From Nonomuraea montanisoli (GTDB lineage Bacteria; Actinomycetota; Actinomycetes; Streptosporangiales; Streptosporangiaceae), in assembly GCF_013363975.1 (NCBI RefSeq), contig NZ_JABWGN010000009.1:124001-188000 (forward strand): 64,000 nt of DNA. Direction: 5' to 3'. The position numbers and the translations under genes were made by a program. This document shows, piece by piece, positions 42,786 through 51,110 of this stretch. The stretch's first letter is position 1. Every line of letters begins with the position of its first letter. The notes under the pieces were generated by a model. It saw nothing but the letters and a program-made list of their open reading frames with translations. It searched no databases and had not been told where the DNA came from.

Positions 42786-42820
42786 GAAGGGCGGAGGCGG
42801 CCAGGCCGCCTCCGCCCTTC
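42786..42820. terminator. Bidirectional terminator hairpin
   Basis: GAAGGGCGGAGGCGG and its exact complement form a 15-bp stem around a 5-nt CCAGG loop. It lies between the convergent 4-ketoreductase and aminotransferase genes. Confidence 0.88.
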
Positions 42821-42822
42821 GG

Positions 42823-43932
42823 TCATGCGTCGAGCACCGAGCGCAGCGCCGAGATCACCTTGTCCTGCGTGTCGGCCGTCAGCGACGGGTACATCGGCAG
42901 CGAGAAGATCTCGTCGGCCAGCCGCTCCGTGACCGGCAGCGACCCCTTGCCGTAGCCGAGGTGCGCGAAGCCGGTCATGGTGTGCACCGGCCATCGGTAG
43001 CTGACGTTCAGGTGGATGTCGTAGGCGTCGAGCGCCTCGATGACGCGGTCCCGCTCGGGGTGCCGCACGACGTAGACGTAGTGGACGTGGTCGTTGCCCT
43101 CGGCCAGCGTGGGCAGCACCAGCCCCGGGATGTCGCCCAGCCCCTCCTCGTAGCGCCGGGCGACCTCGCGCCGGCCGGCGATGTAGGCGTCGAGCCGCCG
43201 CAGCTTGCGCCGCAGGATCTCCGCCTGCACCTCGTCGAGCCGGCTGTTGTGGCCGGGCGTCCTGACGACGTAGTACTGCTGCTCCATGCCGTAGTAGCGC
43301 AGCCGGCGCAGGTTGGCGTCCACCTCCGGGTCGGCGGTCACCGTGGCGCCTCCGTCGCCGTACGCGCCGAGCACCTTGGTCGGGTAGAAGGAGAAGGCCG
43401 CCGCGTGCCCCATGGTGCCCGCGAGGGTGCCGTGGTGGCGCGCGCCGTGCGCCTGGGCGCAGTCCTCCAGCACCCGCAGCCCGTGCCGCTCGGCCAGCTC
43501 CAGCACCGGGCGCATCTCGACGCACTGCCCGTACAGGTGGACGGGCAGCAGGCAGCGCGTACGCGGGGTGATCGCCGCCTCGATCCGCGTGGTGTCCATG
43601 AGGTAGTCCTCGGCCCTGACGTCCACGAAGACGGGCGTCGCGCCCACCGCGTCGATGGCCACCACCGTGGGCGCCGCCGTGTTGGACACGGTGATCACCT
43701 CGTCGCCCGGGCCTATCCCGAGCGCCTGCAGGCCCAGGACGATCGCGTTGGTGCCGTTGTCCACGCCCACGCAGTGCGGCAGGGCGTGGTAGGCGGCGAA
43801 CTCCCGCTCGAACGACTCCACGCTCTTGCCCAGGATGAGCTGGCCCGACTCGAAGACGGTCTCCACCGCGTCCAGGATGTCGGCGCGTTCCTCGTGATAC
43901 TCCTGCAGGTAGTTCCACACATAGGTTGACAA
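42823..43932 (-). CDS. PLP-dependent sugar 3-aminotransferase (DegT/DnrJ/EryC1/StrS family)
   Basis: 369 residues. It begins VWNYLQEYHEERADILDAVETVFESGQLILG; the PLP Lys is in FSFYPTKVLGAYGDGG; VLEDCAQAHGARHHG precedes it. The N-terminus and length match DnrJ/DnmJ and EvaB, which install the C-3 amine on the 3-keto sugar. It is preceded on the same strand by the SARP gene, only 12 bp away, so the two are probably co-transcribed. Confidence 0.93.
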   Translation of the reverse strand: MSTYVWNYLQEYHEERADILDAVETVFESGQLILGKSVESFEREFAAYHALPHCVGVDNGTNAIVLGLQALGIGPGDEVITVSNTAAPTVVAIDAVGATPVFVDVRAEDYLMDTTRIEAAITPRTRCLLPVHLYGQCVEMRPVLELAERHGLRVLEDCAQAHGARHHGTLAGTMGHAAAFSFYPTKVLGAYGDGGATVTADPEVDANLRRLRYYGMEQQYYVVRTPGHNSRLDEVQAEILRRKLRRLDAYIAGRREVARRYEEGLGDIPGLVLPTLAEGNDHVHYVYVVRHPERDRVIEALDAYDIHLNVSYRWPVHTMTGFAHLGYGKGSLPVTERLADEIFSLPMYPSLTADTQDKVISALRSVLDA

Positions 43933-43944
43933 TGCAGTCGCTCC

Positions 43945-44736
43945 TTATCCGGCGATCCTGACCAGGTCGAGCTTCGGGTCCGAGCGCAAGATGGCCTGCT
44001 GAAGGTGCTGGAGGCGGGCCGACGGCTCGACGCCCAGCTCGCTGACCAGCGTGGTGCGCAGCTTGATGAAGTTCTCCAGGGCCTGGCTCTTGCGGCCCGA
44101 CCGGTGCAACGCGATCATGAACTGGGCCCAGAAGTTCTCGTGCATCGGGTACCGCGCGGTCAGCGCGGACAGCTCCGCCAGCAGCCCGACGTGCCGGTTC
44201 AGCCTGAGGTCGGTCTCGATGCGCGCCTCCAGCACGCCGAGCCTGCTCTCCTCCAGGCGGGCCACCTCGACCCCGATCCGCAGCCCGGCGTGGACGTCGA
44301 CGAGCGCCTCGCCGCGCCAGATGTCCAGCGCCTCGCGGAACAGCGCCGAGGCCGGCTCCCACTGACCGGCCTCGAAGGCATGCTTGCCGGCGGCGGAGAG
44401 CTGCTCGTAGCGGTGGACGTCCACGTCACCGGGGTCGATGTCGAGCAGGTACCCGCCGTAGCAGGTCCTCAGGACGTTCTTCGCCGCGTCGGTGCGGGTG
44501 GCGCCGAGCGCCGCGGCGATGCCCCTGCGGACCTGGAGGATGTAGGTCTGCAGGGTGGACAGGGCACTCGTCGGGGGGTGCATGCCCCACAGCTCCTCGA
44601 CGAAGGACGACACCGTCACCACGGTGCCGGCGTGCAGCGCCAGCAGCGAGAAGACCTGGCGGGGCTTGCGTGGGATGGGCGTGATCGACATCCCGTTCTG
44701 ACACGCGACGAGCGGTCCTAACAGCTTGACTTCCAT
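43945..44736 (-). CDS. SARP-family pathway activator (DnrI type)
   Basis: 263 residues. The N-terminal OmpR-like winged helix reads VKLLGPLVACQNGMSITPIPRKPRQVFSLLALHAGTVV and SALSTLQTYILQVRRGI; a BTAD domain follows (VDVHRYEQLSAAGKHAFEAGQW). These segments match DnrI closely. It should bind the 11-bp heptad arrays at 9064, 14996, 20920 and 39936. ATG at 44736 has AAGGGGG about 10 nt upstream and fits the family start; an in-frame ATG at 44763 is rejected. Confidence 0.94.
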   Translation of the reverse strand: MEVKLLGPLVACQNGMSITPIPRKPRQVFSLLALHAGTVVTVSSFVEELWGMHPPTSALSTLQTYILQVRRGIAAALGATRTDAAKNVLRTCYGGYLLDIDPGDVDVHRYEQLSAAGKHAFEAGQWEPASALFREALDIWRGEALVDVHAGLRIGVEVARLEESRLGVLEARIETDLRLNRHVGLLAELSALTARYPMHENFWAQFMIALHRSGRKSQALENFIKLRTTLVSELGVEPSARLQHLQQAILRSDPKLDLVRIAG

Positions 44737-45265
44737 TGGGAGAGCGTCCCCCTTAACGCACATGTGGAAATTCGGTCACGATCTGGCGGGTCTTCACCCC
44801 CCTCGACCCGTCTCATGGGACTCTCCTATTTTGACCATGTCAAGGACATTCCCTCCACAAAAGCGTGAGCCCGACATATCCCTACGTGAAGAATTCACGA
44901 AAGACGCGTGGATGTTTCATGTTCGGTAGGCCGTATTGCGGTGAGGGATAGGGGGCGGACTCTACGCTCCGGCCGCTCGCAGCGCCCCGGAGCGGCCGCG
45001 ATGGCTCGGGGGTGGATGTCGGGAGGCGGCCGGGCGAACTCTTCGCGTACGGCCGGAAGCGGTGCGGAGAGAGGGGACCAGGCCCTCGACGTCCCCCGGA
45101 TCCGGGTAAAACGTCTTAATCGCCGAGGGTGCCATCGCGAAATTCAGCGGCCGGTGAAGGCAGGTGCGAGGGAAATGTGGAAAAGGGTTTCCGTTTTGCG
45201 AGGATGACAAATCGGCGGGCCGAATAAAGGTGAGTTCTGCCATGGCACGAGCGCGATTCAGGCGC
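44737..45265. other. Non-coding boundary region upstream of the SARP gene
   Basis: About 530 bp without a credible gene. It holds the SARP promoter region, relatively AT-rich from 44760 to 44940, and the palindrome at 44831. The GC-rich ORFs around 44908-45207 lack homology and ribosome binding sites. It marks the right boundary of the anthracycline cluster. Confidence 0.6.
44831..44843. promoter_or_regulatory. Palindrome in the SARP promoter
   Basis: TTGAC-CAT-GTCAA is a perfect 13-bp palindrome about 95 bp upstream of the SARP start. On the minus strand it also supplies a TTGACA -35-like box. It is a candidate site for the DnrN-like regulator; that is inference only. Confidence 0.35.
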
Positions 45266-46234
45266 TCACCGGGACCGCGCGGACTGGGTCGAGCGATAGT
45301 GGGAGGGCGGCACCCCGTACCGGTCCGTGAACGCCTGCCGGAGCGTCTCGGTGTTGCCGAACCCGCAGCGCGCCGCGACGGCCGCCATCGGCAGCCGGGT
45401 GGTCGTGAGGAGCTGGGCGGCGGCCTCGGTGCGGGCCCGCCGTACGTACCGGGCCGGCGTCAGGCCGAGATGCCGCAGGAAGAGCCGCGACAGGTGCCGC
45501 TCGCTCACCCCCGCGCGCTCGGCCAGCGTCGCCGTGGACAGGTCGCCGGCCAGATCGTCCGTGACGTGCCGCACGACCCGCCGCACGACGCCGTCGCCGG
45601 GCGGCGGCCCGGCCGTGAACATGCTCATCTGCGCCTGGTTGCCCGGCCGCTGGAGGTAGGTGACGAGCTGGCGGGCCACCGACCGGGCCACGTCGCCGCC
45701 GTGGTCCTCCTCGATGAACGCCAGCGTCAGGTCCAGCGCGCTCGTCACCCCGGCGGCGGTGGCGACGGAGCCGTCCCTGACGAAGATCGGGTCGGGGTCG
45801 AAGCGGACCGCCGGGTAGCGGACGGCGAACGTCCGCGCCCATCCCCAGTGGGTGGTGGCGCGCCGCCCGTCCAGCAGCCCCGTGGCGGCGAGGACGCCCG
45901 CGCCCGTGCAGACCGACGCCACGCGGCGGCTCTCCCGGGCCAGGCGGCGCACGTGCGCGACGATGCCCCGGTCGGCCGCCGCGGCCCCGTGCCCGATGCC
46001 GCCGGAGACGAGCAGGGTGTCGAGCGGGCCGGTGACGCGTTCGAGCGCGCCCTGCGCCTGGATCGTCAGCCCGGTGCCGCAGGTCACCGGCCGGCCGCCG
46101 GGCGTGACCAGCGTCACCTCGTACGGCGGTGGCGGCCCCTCCATGTTGGCCATCACCAGAGGGGTGGTGACGCACGCGATGTCGAGCAGCTCCGCCGCCT
46201 CGTAGCCCACGATCACGACCCGCCGGACATCCAT
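45266..46234 (-). CDS. GlxA-type regulator (DJ-1/PfpI plus AraC domain)
   Basis: 322 residues. The N-terminal DJ-1/PfpI-like domain has VIVGYEAAELLDIACVTTPLVMAN and the nucleophile-elbow sequence VASVCTGAGVLAATGLL. The C-terminal AraC double helix-turn-helix has LAERAGVSERHLSRLFLRHLGLTPARYV and VAARCGFGNTETLRQAF. Its target is unknown. It lies outside the cluster and is divergent from a membrane protein gene. Confidence 0.88.
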   Translation of the reverse strand: MDVRRVVIVGYEAAELLDIACVTTPLVMANMEGPPPPYEVTLVTPGGRPVTCGTGLTIQAQGALERVTGPLDTLLVSGGIGHGAAAADRGIVAHVRRLARESRRVASVCTGAGVLAATGLLDGRRATTHWGWARTFAVRYPAVRFDPDPIFVRDGSVATAAGVTSALDLTLAFIEEDHGGDVARSVARQLVTYLQRPGNQAQMSMFTAGPPPGDGVVRRVVRHVTDDLAGDLSTATLAERAGVSERHLSRLFLRHLGLTPARYVRRARTEAAAQLLTTTRLPMAAVAARCGFGNTETLRQAFTDRYGVPPSHYRSTQSARSR

Positions 46235-46331
46235 GCCTGGAATCTAGGCCAGAAAGACCGCTGTCCCAACTTTCCGGACACATCCGGGGCCACGGGTCGA
46301 GTTCGGCCGCCCGCGGCCCCACAGTCGGGCC

Positions 46332-47150
46332 ATGACGACCTCCCTCCCCCCGCAGGCGATCGGGCCCGTGAACCGGTGGCGCTTCCTGGGCCACCTCGCC
46401 GAGATGCTCGTCGCGATGATCCTCGGCATGGTGCTCCTCGGCCCGCTCTGGGCAGCGCTGCCGGGCGCGGCCGCCCTGCTCGCCCGCCCGGACGTCGCCG
46501 TCCTGGTGATGGCCACGGACATGACCGCCGGCATGTCGCTCTGGATGCGCTACCGCGGCCACGGCTGGGGCGCCGTCGCGGAGATGGGCGCGGCGATGTA
46601 CGCCCCGTTCGCCGTGCTGCTGGTGCCGTACTGGACCGGGCTGCTGCCCGGCCACGCCCTCATGACGGCCGGCCACGTGCTCATGGTCCCGGCGATGCTG
46701 CTGGTGATGCTGCGGCGCCGCGCGGAGTACGGCGCCGCGCACCACCGCCACCGGACGGCGGGGCGCGGCCTGCTGGAACGGCGGTGGCCCACGCTGCTCG
46801 GCCTGGTCATGACGCTCGCCTGCTGGGTGGACCCGATGCTCCCGCCGGCACCGGTCCTGCTGGTGCTGCCCGGCACGTACCTGGTGATCGGGCTGTTCCG
46901 CGGCACGCTGCGCGGCGGCGGCGTCCTCGCGCTCCAGCTCGCCGGCCTGGCCGGGTACGCCGCCCTCGCGGTCGCGGCCCTGACGGCCGACCCGGGCACG
47001 GCCCGCTACCTGATCGCCGCCGGCTGGCTGGCGCACGCCGCGTGGGACGCCGCCCACTTCGTCACCCGCCGGATCGTGCCGCGCGACTACGCCGAGTGGT
47101 GCGGCGTCGTGGACCTCGTCGTCGGCGTGACCATCCTCTTCCTGCTCTGA
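46332..47150 (+). CDS. Polytopic membrane protein of unknown function
   Basis: 272 residues with about eight hydrophobic helices. The first third (HLAEMLVAMILGMVLLGP, VAVLVMATDMTAGMSLWMRYRGHGW, EMGAAMYAPFAVLL) is of a type often labelled FliP-like in actinomycetes, but no flagellar genes are present. The second half has further helices and ends VVDLVVGVTILFLL. No clear ribosome binding site precedes ATG. Function unknown. Confidence 0.7.
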   Translation: MTTSLPPQAIGPVNRWRFLGHLAEMLVAMILGMVLLGPLWAALPGAAALLARPDVAVLVMATDMTAGMSLWMRYRGHGWGAVAEMGAAMYAPFAVLLVPYWTGLLPGHALMTAGHVLMVPAMLLVMLRRRAEYGAAHHRHRTAGRGLLERRWPTLLGLVMTLACWVDPMLPPAPVLLVLPGTYLVIGLFRGTLRGGGVLALQLAGLAGYAALAVAALTADPGTARYLIAAGWLAHAAWDAAHFVTRRIVPRDYAEWCGVVDLVVGVTILFLL

Positions 47151-47197
47151 GGCGTTCGGGTTCCTGCTGTGCGGCTGTCTCGGGACGCGTCGCGGCG

Positions 47198-47617
47198 TCA
47201 GGCGCGGCGGGGCTCCCCCCGGTACGAGCCGAAGGACCACAGGTTGCCCTCCGGGTCGCGGACCGCGAACTCGCGCGACCCGTAGTCCGTGTCGCGCGGC
47301 CCGTACAGCACCTCCGCCCCGGCCTTCGTGGCCCGCTCGAACAGGGCGTCGGGGTCGTCGGTGACGGCGTACGCGCCGAACGTGCCGGGCGGCAGCCACC
47401 AGGGGTTCTCCTCCTCGCGCCCCCGGTCGGAGCCGAGCATGATCCCGCCGCCGGGCGGCCAGCAGAGCTGGGCGTGGTCGACGCGCTCGCCCTCGCCGTA
47501 CACGGCGGTCTCCTCGAAGCCGAACGCCTCGACGAGGAACGCGATGAGCGCGCGGGCGTCACGGGCGCGCAGCGTGGGCCAGACCTGGGGCGCCGGTGTC
47601 GTTGTCGTTGTCGTCAT
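47198..47617 (-). CDS. Single-domain VOC/glyoxalase-like protein
   Basis: About 139 residues: VWPTLRARDARALIAFLVEAFGFEETAVY, AQLCWPPGGGIMLG and VRDPEGNLWSFGSYRG, the pattern of small VOC proteins (YciE/PhnB-like). Its start lies within the 3' end of the AraC gene upstream, in another frame. ATG at 47617 begins MTTTTTTP; ATG at 47626 is the alternative. Its substrate is unknown. Confidence 0.7.
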   Translation of the reverse strand: MTTTTTTPAPQVWPTLRARDARALIAFLVEAFGFEETAVYGEGERVDHAQLCWPPGGGIMLGSDRGREEENPWWLPPGTFGAYAVTDDPDALFERATKAGAEVLYGPRDTDYGSREFAVRDPEGNLWSFGSYRGEPRRA

Positions 47618-48551
47618 GCCAGCCATCCTGCGCCGGGGGAGGAGGCCCGGGCTTGGACGTTTCGGAACCGCGCCGGGCCGGCTCCTCCACCGGACCCGAC
47701 GCCTCCGCCGGGCCGGACGCCTCGGCCAGGCCGGAGTGCTCCGCCAGTCCGGATTCCTCGGCCAGCCAGCGTGAGGGCGGGCACCCGGCGAGGTCGCGGA
47801 ACTCGCGGGCCAGGTGCGCCTGGTCGTAGTAGCCGCACGCGGCGGCCAGGTCGGCCAGCCGCGGCGGCAGGCCGCCCGTCACGCGGCGCTGCAGGAGCCG
47901 GCGCGCCCGGTCGAACCGGATCACCCGGGCGGCGGCCTTGGGCGACAGCCCGATCTCGGCGGCGAACCGGGAGCCCAGATGTCGGGTGCTCCAGCCGACG
48001 TCGCGGGCCAGCTCGCCCACCGGCACGCCGCCGCCGCCCGACAGCAGCGCCTGCCAGGCCCGCCGGACCTCGTCGGGCACCGCGGCCCCGCGCCGCGCGG
48101 CCCGGCGCAGCAGCAGCTCGTCCAGCACCGCGAAGCGCGCCGCCCAGTCCGGCGCCGCGTTCAGGCGCTCGTGCAGCTCGTGCGCGGCGCGGCCGAGCAG
48201 GTCGGCCCCGTCCACGTCGAGCCCGCTCAGCTCGCCGGCCGGCACGCCCAGCAGCGCGCGGGCGCCCAGCGGGCTCAGCGCGAGCTGGACGCCGGCCTGC
48301 CGCCCCTCGTGGGTGACCAGGGCGGGCGTGGTGTGCAGGCCGCCGGCCAGCGTGTCGTAGCGTCCCGGGGTCTGCGCCGGGTCGGGGTGGGCGGCGATGA
48401 CGAGCGGGTCGTCGACGGTCACGATGAGCGTCAGGAACGGCGACGGCAGCCCCCGGTGCAGGCCAGGAGCGGCGCCGCGCTCGCGGTAGCCGTGGTAGTG
48501 CGCGATCAGCGGACGCAGCGGGGGAGCGGGCGTCCCGTACGCCATCTCCAT
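47559..48551 (-). CDS. AraC-family transcriptional regulator with repeat-rich tail
   Basis: 330 residues. An N-terminal DUF6597-like sensing region is followed by the AraC helix-turn-helix pair (VGELARDVGWSTRHLGSRFAAEIGLSPKAAARVI and LADLAAACGYYDQAHLAREFRDLAG). The last 60 residues are low-complexity with SGLAE/SGPAE repeats and DNDND, and overlap the VOC gene by about 60 nt. It probably regulates that gene, with which it is coupled. Confidence 0.8.
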   Translation of the reverse strand: MEMAYGTPAPPLRPLIAHYHGYRERGAAPGLHRGLPSPFLTLIVTVDDPLVIAAHPDPAQTPGRYDTLAGGLHTTPALVTHEGRQAGVQLALSPLGARALLGVPAGELSGLDVDGADLLGRAAHELHERLNAAPDWAARFAVLDELLLRRAARRGAAVPDEVRRAWQALLSGGGGVPVGELARDVGWSTRHLGSRFAAEIGLSPKAAARVIRFDRARRLLQRRVTGGLPPRLADLAAACGYYDQAHLAREFRDLAGCPPSRWLAEESGLAEHSGLAEASGPAEASGPVEEPARRGSETSKPGPPPPAQDGWHDDNDNDTGAPGLAHAARP

Positions 48552-48587
48552 ACCGGCACCTTACCGGCCCACGTGCTGCTGCCGCTG

Positions 48588-49046
48588 CTACAGCGAGCTC
48601 ATGCCCGGCTGCTCGACAGGTAGGGCGGCGACCGGGCGCTTCCGATCCAGGCGGTCGAGTGCCCGTCGCCACGCCTTGACGGTGAACGCGGCAGAGTCGG
48701 CGTCGACGGGGCCGAAGGCGTCGGTGGCGGTCTCCAGGACCAGTCTCCCCGACCTGACCACGATGAGGTTCGTCTCGCCCGGCTCGGTGTTTCCCCACAC
48801 GCCGGCCGGAGTCACTCGCTTGAACCCGCTCACCGTCAAGCCGGGGATGCCGGGCAGCACGTCCTCGGAGAGCCTCCTCACCCGGATCGTGATGGTCTTC
48901 CCTTCGTGTCTCGCGCGGAACCTGCCGCATCCGCGCGGAAGCGCGCCGCGGTGCCGGTCGCCACATGTCGCACCTTGGAGCCGGACAAGCCGTCCTTCTT
49001 CCTGAGCAGGGCGTTCTTCAGCTCTCCCGCGGTGTGCTCCCACGTC
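48588..49046 (-). pseudogene. Frameshifted secreted/sensor-domain protein remnant
   Basis: The C-terminal part (RVRRLSEDVLPGIPGLTVSGFKRV, LIVVRSGRLVLETATDAFGPVDA, AWRRALDRLDRK) reads in one frame. An N-terminal part (ELKNALLRKKDGLSGSKVRHVATG) reads in another. Both look like pieces of one actinomycete lipoprotein or PknH-type sensor domain. The frame change falls near 48900-48950, and no signal peptide remains. Assignment is tentative. Confidence 0.4.
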
Positions 49047-49065
49047 GGCCGGTCCCCGCGGGGGT

Positions 49066-49326
49066 GATGACGGGCGCGAAGGGCACACTCGCCGGAAGTG
49101 ATCCCGTCGGCGCGTTCGCGGCGCGCATGAGGCGGGCCGATCCCCAGCAGGACGACCTCAGCTACGCGGCGGAGGCGTACGACGCGGTGGTGCTGGGGGC
49201 GTTGGCGGCCGAAGCGGCGCGGAGCGATCTCGGCCAGTCGATCGCGGCGCGCCTGGCGGATGTGAGCTCCGGCGGGCGACGGTGCACGTCCCACCGGGAG
49301 TGCGCCGGGCTGGTGCGGGCAGCCGC
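49066..49326 (+). pseudogene. Fragment of an ABC substrate-binding protein (LivJ-like)
   Basis: About 85 residues resemble the C-terminal region of branched-chain amino acid binding proteins: AFAARMRRADPQQDDLSYAAEAYDAVVLGALAAEAARSD, then IAARLADVSSGGRRCTSHRECAGLV. The N-terminal two thirds, the signal peptide and the final domain are absent. No transporter genes lie nearby. It is read as a decayed remnant. Confidence 0.5.
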
Positions 49327-49407
49327 GTGGTCAAGGCCCCATGGCCCCGGACGCCCCGAGGTCCGGTGCAGCGCTGGAACGAGGGCCCGTGGCCCTATCG
49401 TGAGGGC

Positions 49408-50154
49408 ATGCTGACCGTCGGCGTCGACCTGGCCGCCGAGGCCGTGCGGACCGCGGTGGCCTGGCTCGACTGGCGCGACGGCCGGGCCAGGCTCGTCAGG
49501 GCGGAGACCGTGGCGGACGACGCCCTCGTCGTCGAGGCGGTCACGGCCGCCGTCAAGGCCGGGATCGACTGCCCTCTCGGCTGGCCCGACCGGTTCGTCG
49601 ACTTCGTCACCGCCCACCGCGCCGGGCACGTCCGCGTGCCGGAGGGGCTCGCGGGCCGCGACTGGCGGCGGGACCTGGCGTTGCGGGTCACCGACCAGGT
49701 GGTGCGCGAGCGGACCGGGCTGACGCCGCTGAGCGTGTCGGCCGACCGCATCGGGCACGCCACCATGCGCTGCGCCGCCCTGCTGGCCGAGCTGGCCCGG
49801 CGGGGCAGTCCCGTGGACCGGGGCGGGGACGGTGCGGTGGTGGAGGTGTACCCGGCGGCCTGCCTGAAGCTGTGGGGGCTGCCGTTCCGGGGGTACAAGC
49901 GCGCCGCCAACCTCGCCGAGCTGGACCGGCTCGTGGACCGGCTGCTCGCCGAGGCGCCCTGGCTGGATCTCGGCCCGTACGAGCGGCTCTGCCGGGCCTC
50001 GGACGACGCCACGGACGCCGTCGTGTCCGCGCTCGCCGCCCGGGCCTCGGCCCTCGGCCTGGTCACCGTCCCGGACGCCCGCCAGGCCGGCCCGGCCGCC
50101 ACGGAGGGCTGGATCGCCCTGCCGACCACGCCCCTGGGCCGCCTGGCCGGATGA
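49408..50154 (+). CDS. DUF429 family protein (predicted RNase H-fold)
   Basis: 248 residues. The N-terminal VGVDLAAEAVRTAVAWLDW, the GIDCPLGWPDRFVDFV block and VEVYPAACLKLWGLPFRGYKR are characteristic of DUF429, with the conserved acids of an RNase H-like fold. The C-terminal DDATDAVVSALAARA completes the site. The function of the family is not established. It lies alone, convergent with the oxidoreductase gene. Confidence 0.8.
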   Translation: MLTVGVDLAAEAVRTAVAWLDWRDGRARLVRAETVADDALVVEAVTAAVKAGIDCPLGWPDRFVDFVTAHRAGHVRVPEGLAGRDWRRDLALRVTDQVVRERTGLTPLSVSADRIGHATMRCAALLAELARRGSPVDRGGDGAVVEVYPAACLKLWGLPFRGYKRAANLAELDRLVDRLLAEAPWLDLGPYERLCRASDDATDAVVSALAARASALGLVTVPDARQAGPAATEGWIALPTTPLGRLAG

Positions 50155-50158
50155 GGCG

Positions 50159-51031
50159 TCAGGCCGCGGGCTTGCGGAACAGCTCGACCATCGCCGCGTA
50201 GCCCTCGCCGCCGTGCCCGGCCGCGGCCGCCCGGTCGGCCAGGGTCTTGACGAACCTCGGGAGTTCGGCGTTCACCCCCAGGTGCTCGCTCTCGTGGATG
50301 AGGTGCTCCATCGCGGCCAGGTGCGTGTCGAGGGTGGCGTCGAAGGCCGGGTACGCGCCCTCGTCGATCTGCCGGGCGTAGGCGGCCAGCCAGCCGTTGA
50401 CGGTCTCGATGCCCTTGTTCGCGATCGGCGTGAACGCCGTGGCCTGCACACCCGCCGCGCCGAGCAGGGCGGCGCCATGCAGGAAGCCGTTGAGGATGTT
50501 CCACATCAGGCTCAGCATGGCCACGTCGTACAGCGACGACAGGCCGTGGTCCGTGCCGAGGTGCGTCACGCCGGAGCCGAGGGCCCGCAGGGCCGGCTCG
50601 TGCCGGTCGAAGGCCGTCCGCGGCCCGCTGTAGAGGATCACGGCATCCGCCCCGACGGCCTCGGGAGTGGCCAGGATGGCGCCGTCGAGGTAGGCGGCGC
50701 CCCGCTGCCGCGCCCACTCGGCGGTCTCCCGGGCCCCCTGCGACGTGCCCGAGGTGAGGTTCACCAGGACCCGGCCGTCCAGCTCCCCGTCCAGCGGGTC
50801 GAGCAGCTCGTGGACGGCCGCGTAGTCCGTGAGACAGATGATCACAAGAGGGCTGGCGGCGACGGCCTCGGCCACCGAGCCGGCCGGCCGCGCGCCCCGG
50901 GCGACGAGGTCGTCGGCCTTCGCCGCCGTGCGGTTCCATACGGTCGTGGTGTAGCCGTCGCGCAGGAGCGCCCCGGCCAGCGCCTGCCCCATCAGGCCCA
51001 GTCCCAGGACGGTCACGTGCTTCCGCGTCAT
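50159..51031 (-). CDS. NAD(P)-dependent oxidoreductase (beta-hydroxyacid dehydrogenase/imine reductase family)
   Basis: 290 residues. The Rossmann motif VTVLGLGLMGQALAGALLRDG is followed by VWNRTAAKADDLVARGA and VLVNLTSGTSQGARETAEWA. A helical domain contains LYDVAMLSLMWNILNGFLHGAALL, as in imine reductases, whose Asp/Tyr position varies. GGGGGAG three nt before ATG at 51031 decides the start; ATG at 51061 would be leaderless. It is divergent from the MerR gene, whose promoter palindrome lies between. Confidence 0.82.
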   Translation of the reverse strand: MTRKHVTVLGLGLMGQALAGALLRDGYTTTVWNRTAAKADDLVARGARPAGSVAEAVAASPLVIICLTDYAAVHELLDPLDGELDGRVLVNLTSGTSQGARETAEWARQRGAAYLDGAILATPEAVGADAVILYSGPRTAFDRHEPALRALGSGVTHLGTDHGLSSLYDVAMLSLMWNILNGFLHGAALLGAAGVQATAFTPIANKGIETVNGWLAAYARQIDEGAYPAFDATLDTHLAAMEHLIHESEHLGVNAELPRFVKTLADRAAAAGHGGEGYAAMVELFRKPAA

Positions 51032-51068
51032 GTTCTCCCCCGAAGGTGCGTGGGTGGTCATGGCAGAA

Positions 51069-51099
51069 TCCTCAACGTTCATACCGGTATGAAGGTCAA
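51069..51099 (-). promoter_or_regulatory. MerR-type promoter and operator
   Basis: On the minus strand TTGACC (51099-51094) and TGAGGA (51074-51069) are 19 bp apart, the long spacer typical of MerR-activated promoters. The spacer holds the perfect 16-bp palindrome TTCATACCGGTATGAA (51078-51093). Transcription would reach the oxidoreductase gene. Confidence 0.7.
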
Positions 51100-51110
51100 G
51101 GGGGAGCGGC

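Noticed and set aside
44771..44791. CGGTCA-like half site before the SARP gene resembling the WYL operator
   Set aside because: Only the left arm matches; the right arm (TGGCGG) and flank do not.
44908..45243. Overlapping ORFs of about 95-100 codons on both strands
   Set aside because: No ribosome binding site, no recognisable domain, and they lie in the promoter region of the SARP gene.
46332..47150. FliP-like label for the membrane protein
   Set aside because: No flagellar genes are nearby and the match is limited to hydrophobic segments.
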